Source of the DNA: Thermoplasmata archaeon
GTDB lineage: Archaea > Thermoplasmatota > Thermoplasmata > Thermoplasmatales > Thermoplasmataceae
Direction: 5' to 3'
Assembly: GCA_021797355.1 (NCBI GenBank)
Contig: JAJZZX010000002.1
Location: 1-64,000 of the forward strand
Length of the DNA: 64,000 nucleotides
The notes under the pieces are model-generated. The model made no database searches. It was not told the origin of the DNA and was given only the letters and a program-made list of their open reading frames with translations. A program made the position numbers and the translations under genes. Of the stretch, positions 25,852-36,408 are shown piece by piece. Position 1 is the stretch's first letter. Each line of letters begins with the position of its first letter.

Positions 25852-27224
25852 TTTGCAGGGACCCCGCTATCCATTATTTCATGGAATTGTTTCTCCGTGA
25901 TCTTTCCTGTCCTGAGCGCAAGTTCTTTTATGGATTTTCCTGATTCCAGGGATTCCCTGACTATTCTAGCCACAGTGTCGTACCCCAGGTAAGGGTTGAG
26001 CAGGGCAGCTGAACCAAAACTCTTGCTCATATGTTCCCTGCATGCATCCCTGTTTACGTCAAGCCCGTCTATGAGCTTTGTCCTGAACATCCTCACTCCG
26101 TTTGCCAGAATGTCCTCGGATCTGGTGAGCTCATAGTCTATATGCGGCATCATAACGTTCAGCTCTAGCTGCCCTGCCTGAACTGATATGTTGAGTGCCT
26201 GCTGTGAGCCTATTACGGAATGGCAGATCATATTCATGGCTTCGGCTATGGAGGGGTTTATCTTGCCTGGCATTATTGATGATCCCTGCTGCACTGCCGG
26301 AATCTTAATCTCATGTATCCCTGCCCCCGGACCGGAATAGAGGAGCCTGATATCGTTTGAAATCTTGGTAATATCCAGGGCAGTGTTAGCAACTGAGTTC
26401 ATCAGCCTGCTGAAATCGCTCATGAATTCCATTATTCCGGGCAGGTTGCTGCTCTTCCTGTAGTTCCGCTTCATGAATTTCCCCAGCTCCCTGACAACAT
26501 TCTCCTGATAACCGGGGGCAGTGTTTATTCCAGTTCCAACGGCCGTCCCGCCAATATTGAGTTCAAGTATCCAGTCCATAGCACTCTGTATCTCCTTCAT
26601 ATCTTTCTCAAGTGCGTATGCCCAGGCAGAAAGCTCAATGCCAAACGTGACTGGGGCTGCATCCTGCAGGTGCGTCCTTCCCGGCTTAACTACGTTTTTG
26701 AATTCCCCTGCCTTTGCTCTTATGGAATCAATGAGCTTTCCGAGCTCCTGCACCAGCCGATCGGCCTTTTCGTATGAAACCACCCTTATCATTGTGGGAT
26801 AAACATCATTGGTGGACTGGCTCATGTTCACATGATCATTGGGATGGATGTACTCATATTCACCTTTCTTCCTTCCCGAAATTTCCAGGGCAAGATTTGC
26901 AATGACCTCATTGGCATTCATGTTGTAGGAAGTGCCGGCCCCAGCCTGGAACAGGTCAATCCTGAACTGGTCATGAAGCTTGCCGGAATATATCTGGTCA
27001 CAAGCCCTGACTATGGCATCCTTCTTCTCATCAGGAAGCTTGCCGCCCAGATTGTTTGCCAGGGCAGCGCTGCGTTTAATGGCAACCATGGATCTGATGT
27101 GATCGGAATCTGCAGTCAATCCTGTTATCTGGAAGTTCTGCATGGCCCTGTAGGTGTTAATTCCGTAATATTCGGAATCCTCAATCTTTACCTCTCCAAT
27201 AACGTCCTTCTCAATTCTTGCCAT
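25848..27224 (-). CDS. aspA: Aspartate ammonia-lyase (or class II fumarase)
   Basis: A 458-residue member of the fumarase/aspartase superfamily. Signature blocks are GAGTSYNMNANEV (95-107), SQSTNDVYPT (135-144), GRTHLQDA (182-189) and the flexible SS loop GSSIMPGKINP (314-324) with the catalytic serine. STNDVYPT and the N-terminal SEYYGINTYRAMQNF favour aspartase over fumarase, but the distinction cannot be proven from sequence alone. Aspartase deaminates aspartate to fumarate and would suit a peptide-consuming organism. The gene diverges from the 2-oxoacid:ferredoxin oxidoreductase genes. Confidence 0.87.
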   Translation of the reverse strand: MARIEKDVIGEVKIEDSEYYGINTYRAMQNFQITGLTADSDHIRSMVAIKRSAALANNLGGKLPDEKKDAIVRACDQIYSGKLHDQFRIDLFQAGAGTSYNMNANEVIANLALEISGRKKGEYEYIHPNDHVNMSQSTNDVYPTMIRVVSYEKADRLVQELGKLIDSIRAKAGEFKNVVKPGRTHLQDAAPVTFGIELSAWAYALEKDMKEIQSAMDWILELNIGGTAVGTGINTAPGYQENVVRELGKFMKRNYRKSSNLPGIMEFMSDFSRLMNSVANTALDITKISNDIRLLYSGPGAGIHEIKIPAVQQGSSIMPGKINPSIAEAMNMICHSVIGSQQALNISVQAGQLELNVMMPHIDYELTRSEDILANGVRMFRTKLIDGLDVNRDACREHMSKSFGSAALLNPYLGYDTVARIVRESLESGKSIKELALRTGKITEKQFHEIMDSGVPAN

Positions 27225-27321
27225 GGATCATAATCGCAGGAAAAATTATAACTGTTTGCAGGGAGTTGCCCCATAACTGCAATAAGAATTAATACAATCT
27301 AGAAATACAGAGAAGATTTAA

Positions 27322-29061
27322 ATGAAAACCGACGAGGTAGTAATTAGAGTCGGGGGGGCTGCTGGCGATGGTGTCCAGTCTGCTGGACTTATCATTGCAA
27401 AGACTTTTTCCAGAAGCGGCCTTCACGTGAACACTTACAATTATTATCAGAGCATTATAAGAGGCGGGCAGAGCTGGTATCAGGTAAGGGCAAGCGACAG
27501 AAGGGTTAAATCGCAGGGAGACGGACTGGACATACTCATTGCCCTTAACAAGGATGCACTGGAGAGGCACACAAATCCCATGATAAATGAGGGAGGGGCA
27601 TCTCCTCTGGGCAAGGATGGCATTGCCATATTTGACTCCTCGATGACTGATTATAAAAAGGAAGACGTACAGTACCTGTCAATGCCCTTGGGCGACATTG
27701 CGTCAAAACACAGCAAAAATGCACTTATGAAGAACACTGTTGCCATCGGTGCCGCCATGGCTGCCATCAGCATGAACTTTGACACCCTGGCTGAGGTCAT
27801 CAGAGACCAGTTCGGAAACAAGGGCGAGGTTGCCGAAGAAAACGTAAAGGCAGCCAAGGAGGGATATGATTATTATATCTCAAACTTCAAGAAACTTAAC
27901 ATAAAGCTGAAGACTTCAAACAAGAAGTTCTACCTTATCAGCGGAGGTGAAAGCCTTGGCCTCGGGGCAGTCAATGCAGGGCTCAAGATGTACATCGGCT
28001 ATCCAATGACCCCGGCATCTTCTGCGCTGCACTATCTTGCAAACCACGAGAAGGATTTCGGCATCTTTGTCAAGATACCTGAGGACGAAATATCTGCCAT
28101 AAATATGGCAATTGGAGCCAACTATGCTGGAGTAAGAGCAATGACAGGTTCGTCAGGAGGTGGCTTCTCACTTATGGTCGAGGCGCTCGGCATGGCGGGA
28201 ATGATGGAGGTTCCCCTTGTTGTCTACGAGTCTCAGAGGGCAGGTCCTTCTACAGGCCTTCCAACAAAGACAGAGCAGGGCGATCTTAATCTGGTACTGG
28301 GCGCATCCCAGGGGGATTTCCAGAGGATAGTCCTCGCACCCAGGAATGTTGAGGATGTCTTCTATCTAACAAGGGAGGCCCTTAACCTGGCAGAAATATA
28401 CCAGACCCCGGTCATAATAATGTCAGATCTGTACATAGCGGAACACTATGAAACGGTTGAGAAATTCGACCTGAACTTCAAGATAGAGAGAGGAAAGATA
28501 GCCCAGCCCAATATTAAGGACTACAAGAGATACGAGTATACGAAGGACGGAATATCATTCAGGGCTTTCCCCGGAACTCCCGGCCTAACGCACAATGAGG
28601 ATTCGGATGAACACAACGAATACGGTGATGTCGTGAGCGATGCGGTAACAGATCCTACGCTGAGGGCTGAATCCATGAGGAAGAGAATGAGAAAACTGGA
28701 CGCTTATGTCAAGTCCATGCCACCGACACCAACGTACCGGTACGAAGACGCTGAATATGCTGTGGTACAGTGGGGAGGAACACAGGGCGTAGTTGAGGAG
28801 GCAGTTGACATGCTGAGGGACAAAGGAATCAAGGTCGGCGTCGTTGAGATAAACAGGCCGCACCCGCTGAATCCCGACATAGGAAAGCTTCTCCAGGGGA
28901 AGAAGAAGATTGTCGTTGTTGAAGCGAACTATACCGGGCAGATGAACAGGGTCCTGCGGTCAGAGTTCCTTGTAAAGACGGAGCTCATAACAAAGTATGA
29001 CGGCGAGAGCTTCTATCCGGGAGCTCTTGCTGATGAGATTGAAGCAGTATTAAAGAGGTGA
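27322..29061 (+). CDS. korA: 2-oxoacid:ferredoxin oxidoreductase, fused gamma-alpha subunit
   Basis: The large subunit of a two-subunit enzyme that oxidatively decarboxylates 2-oxoacids to acyl-CoA, reducing ferredoxin. The 579-residue chain begins with the gamma domain (GGAAGDGVQSAG, residues 11-22, to about 190) and continues with the alpha domain from about 204. That domain has GYPMTPASS near 228, the counterpart of the YPITP motif, and GSSGGGFSLM. A transketolase C-terminal-like domain follows from about 475. A TATA-like GAATTAATAC about 25 bases before the ATG predicts a leaderless mRNA. The beta subunit follows almost directly. Substrate (pyruvate, 2-oxoglutarate or branched-chain) is not resolved. 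Confidence 0.92.
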   Translation: MKTDEVVIRVGGAAGDGVQSAGLIIAKTFSRSGLHVNTYNYYQSIIRGGQSWYQVRASDRRVKSQGDGLDILIALNKDALERHTNPMINEGGASPLGKDGIAIFDSSMTDYKKEDVQYLSMPLGDIASKHSKNALMKNTVAIGAAMAAISMNFDTLAEVIRDQFGNKGEVAEENVKAAKEGYDYYISNFKKLNIKLKTSNKKFYLISGGESLGLGAVNAGLKMYIGYPMTPASSALHYLANHEKDFGIFVKIPEDEISAINMAIGANYAGVRAMTGSSGGGFSLMVEALGMAGMMEVPLVVYESQRAGPSTGLPTKTEQGDLNLVLGASQGDFQRIVLAPRNVEDVFYLTREALNLAEIYQTPVIIMSDLYIAEHYETVEKFDLNFKIERGKIAQPNIKDYKRYEYTKDGISFRAFPGTPGLTHNEDSDEHNEYGDVVSDAVTDPTLRAESMRKRMRKLDAYVKSMPPTPTYRYEDAEYAVVQWGGTQGVVEEAVDMLRDKGIKVGVVEINRPHPLNPDIGKLLQGKKKIVVVEANYTGQMNRVLRSEFLVKTELITKYDGESFYPGALADEIEAVLKR

Positions 29062-29066
29062 ATGGA

Positions 29067-29912
29067 ATGGTTACAATAGCAGATTATAGGGGTAAGGTCA
29101 AGCCAGACTGGTGCCCGGGCTGCGGTAATTTTGCACAGCTTTCCGCCATCAGTGGAGCCCTGGCTGACCTGAAGATAGAGCCAAAGGACGCGGTTGTTGT
29201 ATCTGGAATAGGCTGCTCAAGCAACCTGCCTGAGTTCATAAACCTATACGGATTCCACGGAATTCACGGAAGATCGCTACCGGTTGCCTCGGCAATAAAG
29301 TGGGCAAACCCAAAACTAAACGTCATCTGCTACGGCGGAGACGGCGACGGTTTCTTCGAGGGAACACAGCACTTTTTCCACACGGCTAAAAGGAATGTTG
29401 ACATCACTTACATCGTTTCTGATAACCAGATATTCGGCCTGACAACAGGGCAGGCATCTCCTACATCACAGCTTGGGATGGTTACTAAATCCACTCCGGA
29501 TGGTAACATCGAGAAGCCGTTGAACCCACTGACATTTGCTCTTACTGCAGGAGCAACTTTCGTTGCAAGGGCTTTCTCTGGAGATGCACTGCACCTCAAG
29601 GAAGTCATAAAGAAGGGTATCCAGCACAAGGGTTTCTCCTTTATTGATGTATTCAGCCCGTGTGTGACATACAACAAGATAAACACATATGATTTCTTCA
29701 GAAAGAGGGTTTACAAGCCTGAGACAGATACTAAAGACTTCACGAAGGCTTATGCCCTTGCCCAGGAATGGGGAGACAGGATACCAATCGGAATTTTCTA
29801 TGACGTGCAGGACAAGAGCTATGAGGACATGAGCCCCATAATTGCGTCAAAGCCCCTCATTGACCAGCCCATTGTCCAGCTCAAGCCTGAGCACCTTGCT
29901 GAATTTCTCTGA
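29067..29912 (+). CDS. korB: 2-oxoacid:ferredoxin oxidoreductase, beta subunit
   Basis: The thiamine-diphosphate and [4Fe-4S] cluster subunit. Of 281 residues, WCPGCGNF near 15-22 and GIGCSSNLPEF near 50 give cluster cysteines, and GGDGDGF near 90 with the following segment to SDNQIFGLTTGQ forms the ThDP/Mg motif. A third conserved Cys is in FSPCVTYN near 195. GTG at 29058 overlaps the alpha-subunit stop, but ATG 29067 is preferred because GAGGTGA lies five bases before it. The fixed order with the fused alpha gene and the zinc ferredoxin in the same window give a complete electron route from 2-oxoacids. Confidence 0.92.
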   Translation: MVTIADYRGKVKPDWCPGCGNFAQLSAISGALADLKIEPKDAVVVSGIGCSSNLPEFINLYGFHGIHGRSLPVASAIKWANPKLNVICYGGDGDGFFEGTQHFFHTAKRNVDITYIVSDNQIFGLTTGQASPTSQLGMVTKSTPDGNIEKPLNPLTFALTAGATFVARAFSGDALHLKEVIKKGIQHKGFSFIDVFSPCVTYNKINTYDFFRKRVYKPETDTKDFTKAYALAQEWGDRIPIGIFYDVQDKSYEDMSPIIASKPLIDQPIVQLKPEHLAEFL

Positions 29913-29934
29913 AGACCTCATTTTTTGGTCTTCA
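29910..29934. terminator. Bidirectional terminator hairpin between korB and tricorn 1
   Basis: TGAAGACC (29910-29917) and GGTCTTCA (29927-29934) form an eight-base stem with a T-rich loop, spanning both convergent stop codons. It can serve transcripts from either side. Confidence 0.6.
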
Positions 29935-32900
29935 AAGACTTCATAATTTCTTCTATGGCTCTGTCCAGCTGTGGATCTCTTCCCTCAACATAATCCTCCG
30001 GCGTTGGGTCCACTTCTATTGTAGGATCTGTGCCATAATTCTCAACCCCGAATCCAACATCCTTGAAGCTGAATGAGAATTCAGGCTGAGTTACAATGGT
30101 ACCGTCAACGAGTGTGGAATCTGTATTGATTCCCACAACGCCGCCCCAGGTCCTTGTTCCTATAAGAGGCCCCAGCCCGAAAAGTTTCCATGAATGGCTG
30201 AAAATGTCACCGTCCGATCCTGCGAATTCGTTGGTCACGGCCACCATGGGCCCCTCAACAGAATATTCGGGATAAGGTACCTTGGGGCCCCTTCTCGGCT
30301 GATCAAAACCAATCCTTTTCCTCGACAGTTTTTCAAGCAGAAGTTGCGAAACATGGCCTCCGCCGTTAAATCTAACATCAACTATGAGGCCGTCGTAACC
30401 AGTTTCTTCTTCGAGAAGTCTGTGGAATTCGTTGAAGCCATTTGGCCCCATGTCTGGTATGTGTATGTAGCCAACCCTTCCACCGGTTCGGTCGTGGACA
30501 TACGCGCGGCGATCCTCGACCCAGTTCCTATACCTGATGTTCCTGTCATCAAGCAGAACGGGAACAGTTATGCTGAATTTCTCACCATTCCTGGCCAGAT
30601 CAATCCTCACATCCTCACCTGCATGATTCATGAGGGCCGAATTCGGGGGAGACATTCGGTCAACTGGAATGCCGTTGATGGCAATTATTTCATCCCCCTC
30701 GCGTACATCTGTTCCCGGAAGCAGAAGTGGCGATCTCTCAGCAGGGCTTGACCTGTCGCCCTGGTACAGCCGCGCAATCACGAATGCTTTTCCATTCCAA
30801 GTGAAGTCAGCACCCAGCCTCCCAACACTATATCCCTGTGCAGTGGTTGTTTCCCCTCCAATTTCATAGGCATGGGAGGTTCCAAGTTCTCCCTGCATCT
30901 CCCTTATGAGGTCGGAAAGGGCGAATCTGGTTGTTATCCTGGGGAGGAGCCTTTCATACTTCCTGTAGATGCCCTCCCAGAATTTTCCAAGTTTCTCTGG
31001 ATTCCAATAGGATTCGCGCATCCTTACCCACGTTTCCCTGAACATCTGCCTCCATTCCTCAGTTGGATTCACCTGTAGCTTAATTCTCTGTATGTCAATG
31101 CGTAAAGCCTTATTTCCATCAGCCGATGCAGGAAATACCAGATCAGTCTGCGGCAAGTTAACAAGGTAGAAGCTGCCCTGGGACTTGACCAGTATCCTGT
31201 TCATATCCATGGAGAGGCGAATATCCGACACTCCTGTTGCAACAGTAGAGTTCTTTCTTTTTTTCAGATCGTATGATTCAAAGATTCCAGAGCTTCTTTC
31301 AGCTGAGGACCAGAGATAATACTTCATACTTCCTTCAACCGGGAACTTGAGGGTGAAGAATCCATCCTTCCCAGCCCTTAAGTACTGGTAGTCTGCCACA
31401 TCCATTGGGAACGAGGAAGACCTTCCCAGAATGTCATCAAATGATATCTCAGCGTACTCGCCGCTGGCCATCTGTCCTGTTGCAGGTGCTGGAATCCTAT
31501 CACTCAAGGTAAGACAGTAAGGCTTTGCAGCCATGGGATAGCCAAGCTCGAAAACAATCTTGTCATAAACAGGATCCAGTTCTCTCTGGGACAGGTAGTA
31601 GAGATAGCGTCCACTCGGGTCGAAAGAGGGGCTGAAATCCCTGTATCCATGGGTTGTAACCCTGTGTGCCTGCTTATCCTTCATGTCAAATATGAAGATG
31701 GCAGCTTTGCTCCTGTTCTCCGGGAAACTGTATGCCAGATATCTGGATGTATGGTGCCAGGAGAAATCATCTATATGACCGAATTCAGATTTTGCCAGCG
31801 TAATTTTTGTTCCGGTTTCGATCTCCACAGCAATGAGTTCATATCTGCCGTTTGAAACAGCAAGGTATTTTCCATCTGGGCTTGGCTGAATTTTCCTGAT
31901 GATGCCAGCATCTAAGTCTATCCTCTTTAATGGCATTCCGGCATCATTGTACAGGTATATGGCATCCTCGCCTGTGGCGTCACTGATTCCCGCAATGGTT
32001 CCCGATCCAGGTATGAACGCAGCTGATCTTATGCGTCCTCCTGTTCTAGCTCCAAGTTCAATAACAGGACCCTTCTCCGCCACCACCGAAAAAGCATGGC
32101 CTCTTGATATGAACAACAAGAGGTCGCCATTGCTTGAAAGATTGAAATCAGTCATGAAATGGGACGGATCAACAAACCGTTTGTTGGTCTGGAGGCCTGA
32201 AAGGTTAAGATCAATTTCCATTTTTTCAGGTTCCGCACGGGAATCCTTGAGATAATAAAGGTCCCCTCCGGCATGGAATACTAAGGATTTTCCATCCGAT
32301 CTCACGTTTCTCGCATAATATTCTTCCAGCTTTGTATGGGCCTTGATGTCATTGCCTGAAATGTGGCAGGAATAGAGTTGGCCAATGCCATTGAAATCTG
32401 ACGTGAAAAACAACCGCCCACCAGAAAGGGCCACGGAAGTTATGTTGCCATCAAGATCCAGTATCTTCCTGAACTTCTGATTTCCCTCACTGGCCCAGAC
32501 TTTGCCTCTAAGGCCACCTCTGTAGTTCTTCCAGTTCGGGATGTCGAATGTATTTCTTCCAATAATAGCAAGATTGTTTCCGTACAGAATTGTTGTTGCA
32601 GGGCCAAGCTTAAGCGGATTCCAGTTTCCGGTAGACGGATCAAATTCATAGAGTTCCGATGCTCTTCCGAATGGCCCAAGTGCGTCAGTAGATATTATAA
32701 CATTCCCTTCCGCTGAAAAACCTGCCAAATCAAGTGAACGTGTTCCAAAGAATGTTATCTGCGTGGGGTATCCTCCTTCCACTGGTACACTGAATATTTC
32801 ATTGGAGGGCGTTTCTGTCCCTCTGAGAACTCTTATGAAAACTGTTTTCCCGTCCGGAGAAAGCCTGAGGTTAGTCAGTGACCCCATATTGGAAAGTATT

Positions 32901-33004
32901 CTTTTATTATCGCCGGTCTTAAGGTCATGCGTCCAAACTTCGTCGTCGGTGATAAAGGCGATCCTTTCCTTGTTTACGTCAGGGTATAAAATATAAGGTT
33001 TCAT
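29918..33004 (-). CDS. tri: Tricorn protease (paralogue 1)
   Basis: A giant cytosolic serine protease that trims oligopeptides from the proteasome. The 1028 residues follow the tricorn layout: six- and seven-bladed beta-propellers (to about 650), a helical core segment C1, a PDZ domain and core C2. By alignment with the T. acidophilum enzyme (Ser745, His746, Ser965, Asp966, Glu1023), the equivalents are about Ser710-His711 in GTSHAYE, Ser930-Asp931 in FAGSDGDIF and Glu988 in GVENYG. All catalytic positions are kept, so it should be active. It diverges from a second full-length tricorn gene. The F1-F3 aminopeptidase partners are not in the window. Confidence 0.96.
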   Translation of the reverse strand: MKPYILYPDVNKERIAFITDDEVWTHDLKTGDNKRILSNMGSLTNLRLSPDGKTVFIRVLRGTETPSNEIFSVPVEGGYPTQITFFGTRSLDLAGFSAEGNVIISTDALGPFGRASELYEFDPSTGNWNPLKLGPATTILYGNNLAIIGRNTFDIPNWKNYRGGLRGKVWASEGNQKFRKILDLDGNITSVALSGGRLFFTSDFNGIGQLYSCHISGNDIKAHTKLEEYYARNVRSDGKSLVFHAGGDLYYLKDSRAEPEKMEIDLNLSGLQTNKRFVDPSHFMTDFNLSSNGDLLLFISRGHAFSVVAEKGPVIELGARTGGRIRSAAFIPGSGTIAGISDATGEDAIYLYNDAGMPLKRIDLDAGIIRKIQPSPDGKYLAVSNGRYELIAVEIETGTKITLAKSEFGHIDDFSWHHTSRYLAYSFPENRSKAAIFIFDMKDKQAHRVTTHGYRDFSPSFDPSGRYLYYLSQRELDPVYDKIVFELGYPMAAKPYCLTLSDRIPAPATGQMASGEYAEISFDDILGRSSSFPMDVADYQYLRAGKDGFFTLKFPVEGSMKYYLWSSAERSSGIFESYDLKKRKNSTVATGVSDIRLSMDMNRILVKSQGSFYLVNLPQTDLVFPASADGNKALRIDIQRIKLQVNPTEEWRQMFRETWVRMRESYWNPEKLGKFWEGIYRKYERLLPRITTRFALSDLIREMQGELGTSHAYEIGGETTTAQGYSVGRLGADFTWNGKAFVIARLYQGDRSSPAERSPLLLPGTDVREGDEIIAINGIPVDRMSPPNSALMNHAGEDVRIDLARNGEKFSITVPVLLDDRNIRYRNWVEDRRAYVHDRTGGRVGYIHIPDMGPNGFNEFHRLLEEETGYDGLIVDVRFNGGGHVSQLLLEKLSRKRIGFDQPRRGPKVPYPEYSVEGPMVAVTNEFAGSDGDIFSHSWKLFGLGPLIGTRTWGGVVGINTDSTLVDGTIVTQPEFSFSFKDVGFGVENYGTDPTIEVDPTPEDYVEGRDPQLDRAIEEIMKSLKTKK

Positions 33005-33106
33005 GAATACTCCAATGTGTCTTCAGATATGAATTCTATGATTACCACTGTTCGCCAATGCTGCTGTAAGGGAAAACAATATACATCATGAGATACATTC
33101 TGGCAA

Positions 33107-36100
33107 ATGGACGCCTACATATCAGCACCAGATATAAGGAATGGAAAAATCAGCTTCGTTGCAAATGATTCTTTGTGGATAATGGACTTGGAAGAGAGGA
33201 AGCCAAGGATCATCGCATCAGGAATGGGAATTATTACCAATGGCAGATTCTCTCCGGACGGCAAATGGATAGTTTTCAGAGCCATGTCAGGGAATGATGC
33301 TGGCATCGCTGACCTCTTTCTAGCCTCAACCTCAGGTTCAGAAGTTAGGAGGCTTACGTATTTTGGTGGCAAAAGCACAAGCCGGAGGATGTACACAGAC
33401 ATAGCAGGGTGGCTTGACAGCACTACGGTAATAGCCTCCACTGATGCCCTCTCTCCATTCATGGCAATGACAGAACTTTACTCTATCTCCATAGACATTG
33501 GCATATATGCACCAATGAAGCTCGGACCAGCTGCGCACATAATTTTTGATGGAAACTCAGTATATCTGGGCAGAAACACCTGGGACATGCTTCACTGGAA
33601 AGGATACCGAGGCGGAACAAGGGGCAAGATATGGAAAGGCTCACTTGACGGGGAGTTCAGCAAATTCGTTGAGCTAGAGACCCACATATCCAGTCCCGCA
33701 AAATGTGGCGATCGCATATTTTTCATTACCGACAGGGATGGGACGGGACAGATATACTCGGTGAGCACCGCTGGCGGAGACATGAAGGTTCACACATCTT
33801 TCAGTGAGCTCTACCCCAGAAATCTCTCATCAGACGGAAAGAGAATAGTTTTCACAAGGGGCGGGAGGCTGTACATGCTGAATGCCGATACAGGAGAATG
33901 TAGTGATCTTACCCCGTCATTCGGTATGGCATTCCAGAGCACTATGGAGAAGCTTGTCAAAGATAGTAAATTCGAAGAAGATATTGATCTGTCAAGGAGC
34001 GGTTCGTCATTCATAGAGGTATACAGGGGATCAGGAACGATTACTGGCATAGATGATTCCCCAATTATCAAGATACCGGCATCATGTGGCCGAGTAAGGC
34101 TTGCTAGATTTCTTGGAAACGAATCTGTGCTGTTTACGGGCGATCCAGAAAACAGGGAGGAGATTTTCAAATTTTCCTACGTGTCCCAGAAGCTTCAGAG
34201 ATTTGATCCGCATGTGGGCAGCATAGAGAATATTGTGCCTTCTCCAGATGGCCAGCTAGCTGCGCTGACAAATGGAGATTTCCATCTTTTCATCTTAGAT
34301 CTGCGTACTTGGGAGATAAAAGACATCGATCAAAACACCCAGGGCCAGATTTACGACATTTCTTGGTCTCCCGACTCCACAAAGATTGCCTATGTTTATC
34401 CAAAAATACGGCAGTTTCTTGGGGGGCATGAATTCTCAACAGTCAAGATTTACGATCTAAAGGCAAAACAGTTTGCCGAGATAACTACTGACAACTCCAG
34501 GGATCATTCTCCGTCCTTCAGCCCGGACGGCAAGATTCTCTACTATCTTTCAGACAGGATCCTCGATCCTGTTTCAGACAGGTTCGTGTTTGATTTTGGT
34601 TTCCAGATGATAACCAAGCCATTTGCTGTTTATCTTGATACATTTGTGCCACCCTATCTGGAAAAAATTCCAGAAGAATTGCTTCCGGAGACATACAGGC
34701 CGGTAAAGGGAAACGATCTTAAGCTGACTAGCACACCAACACAGGTGAGGTCAGGCAACCTCTTCAAACTGCGCGCTGTTACGGGTGCACTGATTTATCT
34801 CAGATATGAGGTAGAAGGAGGTCTGAAATACTACAACACCGGGGAGGTGCCATCAGCCACTTTGGTAGCACACAACATAGACAGCGGCGAGGACACTGAA
34901 TTATGCAGGGATACAATTGATTACAGGCTTTCGGAAATCGGAAACAAGGTTCATATACTTGTCAGGGCAAAGGATAACAGCCTTCGCAAGTTTGAAATCA
35001 CACTAAGCCAGGATGTCCGGAAGATCAAGATACTGCGTGATATTTCAATTGATACAGGAAGGATAAGCTGCACAATAGATCCGGTGAAGGAATGGAAACA
35101 GATGTTTCTTGAAGCGTGGCGCCTGGCCAGAGACAACTTCTGGAATGCCGAAAAAGCGGCGAATCTTGCGGATAGCATACTCAAGAGGTATTTGCCTCTT
35201 CTCAACCTCGTAACATCAAGATATGAACTTTCCCAGTTAATCCGGGAGATGCAGGGAGAATTCAGGACATCCCACTCCTACGAAATGGGAGGAGACCTAA
35301 CGGATGCAGAATTTGTTGCCTCAGCGAAGCTTGGAGCGGATTTTGAATACAGGGATGGAAAATTCCTCGTATCTGAATTATACATGGGTGATCCGTCAAA
35401 CGAAAACGAAAAATCACCCCTTCTCATGGCAGGATTTGCAAATATTGGGGACGAAGTTCTGCGAATCAACGGGGTGACTGTTGACAAAACCACACCACCC
35501 TGGAAGGCCCTGCTGAACATGCAGGGAAGAATAGTTAACATTGAGTTGGGCAGGCAGGGAGAGGTTAAAGGTCTGCCAGTCAGGGCAATGAAGGATGACA
35601 GATTCCTCAGATACAGGGCCTGGGTTGAAAAAAACCGGGAAACGGTGCACAGGATTAGCAAGGGAAGGATCGGTTATGTGCACATTCCAGACATGGGGGT
35701 AAACGGATTCAATGAATTTTCAAGACTTTACGGCCGTGAATCAACATATGACGGGCTGATAGTTGATGTTAGATACAATGGCGGGGGATCAGTTTCACAG
35801 ATAATATTGGAAAAACTCTCCCGAATAAGGCTAGGCTATGATCAGCCGAGGCATGGCGGCGTCCATTCATATCCAGCTGATTCAGTAAATGGCCCCCTGC
35901 TTGCCATTACAAACGAAAATGCCGGATCTGACGGTGATATCTTCAGCCATGCCTTCAAACTACTTGGGCTTGGCCCACTGGTGGGAACGAGGACTTGGGG
36001 AGGGGTAGTAGGAATAAATCCCAGAAGAAAGCTTGCTGACGGAACAACAGTAACGCAGCCTGAGTTTGCTCTGTGGTTCAAGGATGTAAAGTTCGGTATA

Positions 36101-36250
36101 GAAAACTACGGAACCGATCCCACCGACGTCGTGGAATACCCGCCCAGCAGCTACAGGCAAGGTAAGGATCCGCAGCTCGAATATGCCGTAAGGAAAATAC
36201 TGGAAATTACGAATACAGGAGAAAGAAGGGTAGATTTCAGCAGTCCCTGA
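33107..36250 (+). CDS. tri: Tricorn protease (paralogue 2)
   Basis: A second complete tricorn, 1047 residues, with the same order of two propellers, C1, PDZ and C2. Catalytic equivalents are Ser722-His723 (RTSHSYE), Ser941-Asp942 (NAGSDGDIF) and Glu999 (GIENYG), each offset by a constant 23-24 from T. acidophilum numbering. The propellers differ clearly from paralogue 1, whereas the catalytic cores are similar, so the copies may admit different peptides. An A/T-rich AACAATATACATC about 25-30 bases before the ATG is the likely TATA box. The peptide ABC importer operon starts about 240 bases downstream on the same strand. Confidence 0.95.
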   Translation: MDAYISAPDIRNGKISFVANDSLWIMDLEERKPRIIASGMGIITNGRFSPDGKWIVFRAMSGNDAGIADLFLASTSGSEVRRLTYFGGKSTSRRMYTDIAGWLDSTTVIASTDALSPFMAMTELYSISIDIGIYAPMKLGPAAHIIFDGNSVYLGRNTWDMLHWKGYRGGTRGKIWKGSLDGEFSKFVELETHISSPAKCGDRIFFITDRDGTGQIYSVSTAGGDMKVHTSFSELYPRNLSSDGKRIVFTRGGRLYMLNADTGECSDLTPSFGMAFQSTMEKLVKDSKFEEDIDLSRSGSSFIEVYRGSGTITGIDDSPIIKIPASCGRVRLARFLGNESVLFTGDPENREEIFKFSYVSQKLQRFDPHVGSIENIVPSPDGQLAALTNGDFHLFILDLRTWEIKDIDQNTQGQIYDISWSPDSTKIAYVYPKIRQFLGGHEFSTVKIYDLKAKQFAEITTDNSRDHSPSFSPDGKILYYLSDRILDPVSDRFVFDFGFQMITKPFAVYLDTFVPPYLEKIPEELLPETYRPVKGNDLKLTSTPTQVRSGNLFKLRAVTGALIYLRYEVEGGLKYYNTGEVPSATLVAHNIDSGEDTELCRDTIDYRLSEIGNKVHILVRAKDNSLRKFEITLSQDVRKIKILRDISIDTGRISCTIDPVKEWKQMFLEAWRLARDNFWNAEKAANLADSILKRYLPLLNLVTSRYELSQLIREMQGEFRTSHSYEMGGDLTDAEFVASAKLGADFEYRDGKFLVSELYMGDPSNENEKSPLLMAGFANIGDEVLRINGVTVDKTTPPWKALLNMQGRIVNIELGRQGEVKGLPVRAMKDDRFLRYRAWVEKNRETVHRISKGRIGYVHIPDMGVNGFNEFSRLYGRESTYDGLIVDVRYNGGGSVSQIILEKLSRIRLGYDQPRHGGVHSYPADSVNGPLLAITNENAGSDGDIFSHAFKLLGLGPLVGTRTWGGVVGINPRRKLADGTTVTQPEFALWFKDVKFGIENYGTDPTDVVEYPPSSYRQGKDPQLEYAVRKILEITNTGERRVDFSSP

Positions 36251-36408
36251 CAAAAGATTGGCGCCACTGCATTAAGATTCGCAGAAAGTCAAAAAATAGT
36301 GATTTCAGGCAAAAATACATCCCTTCTTATACCTTCCTAATGAGATAATGAGACATTTTGTTAATACTTAAATCATTCTAGCAGTACAAAACAGGATTCA
36401 GCGATAAT

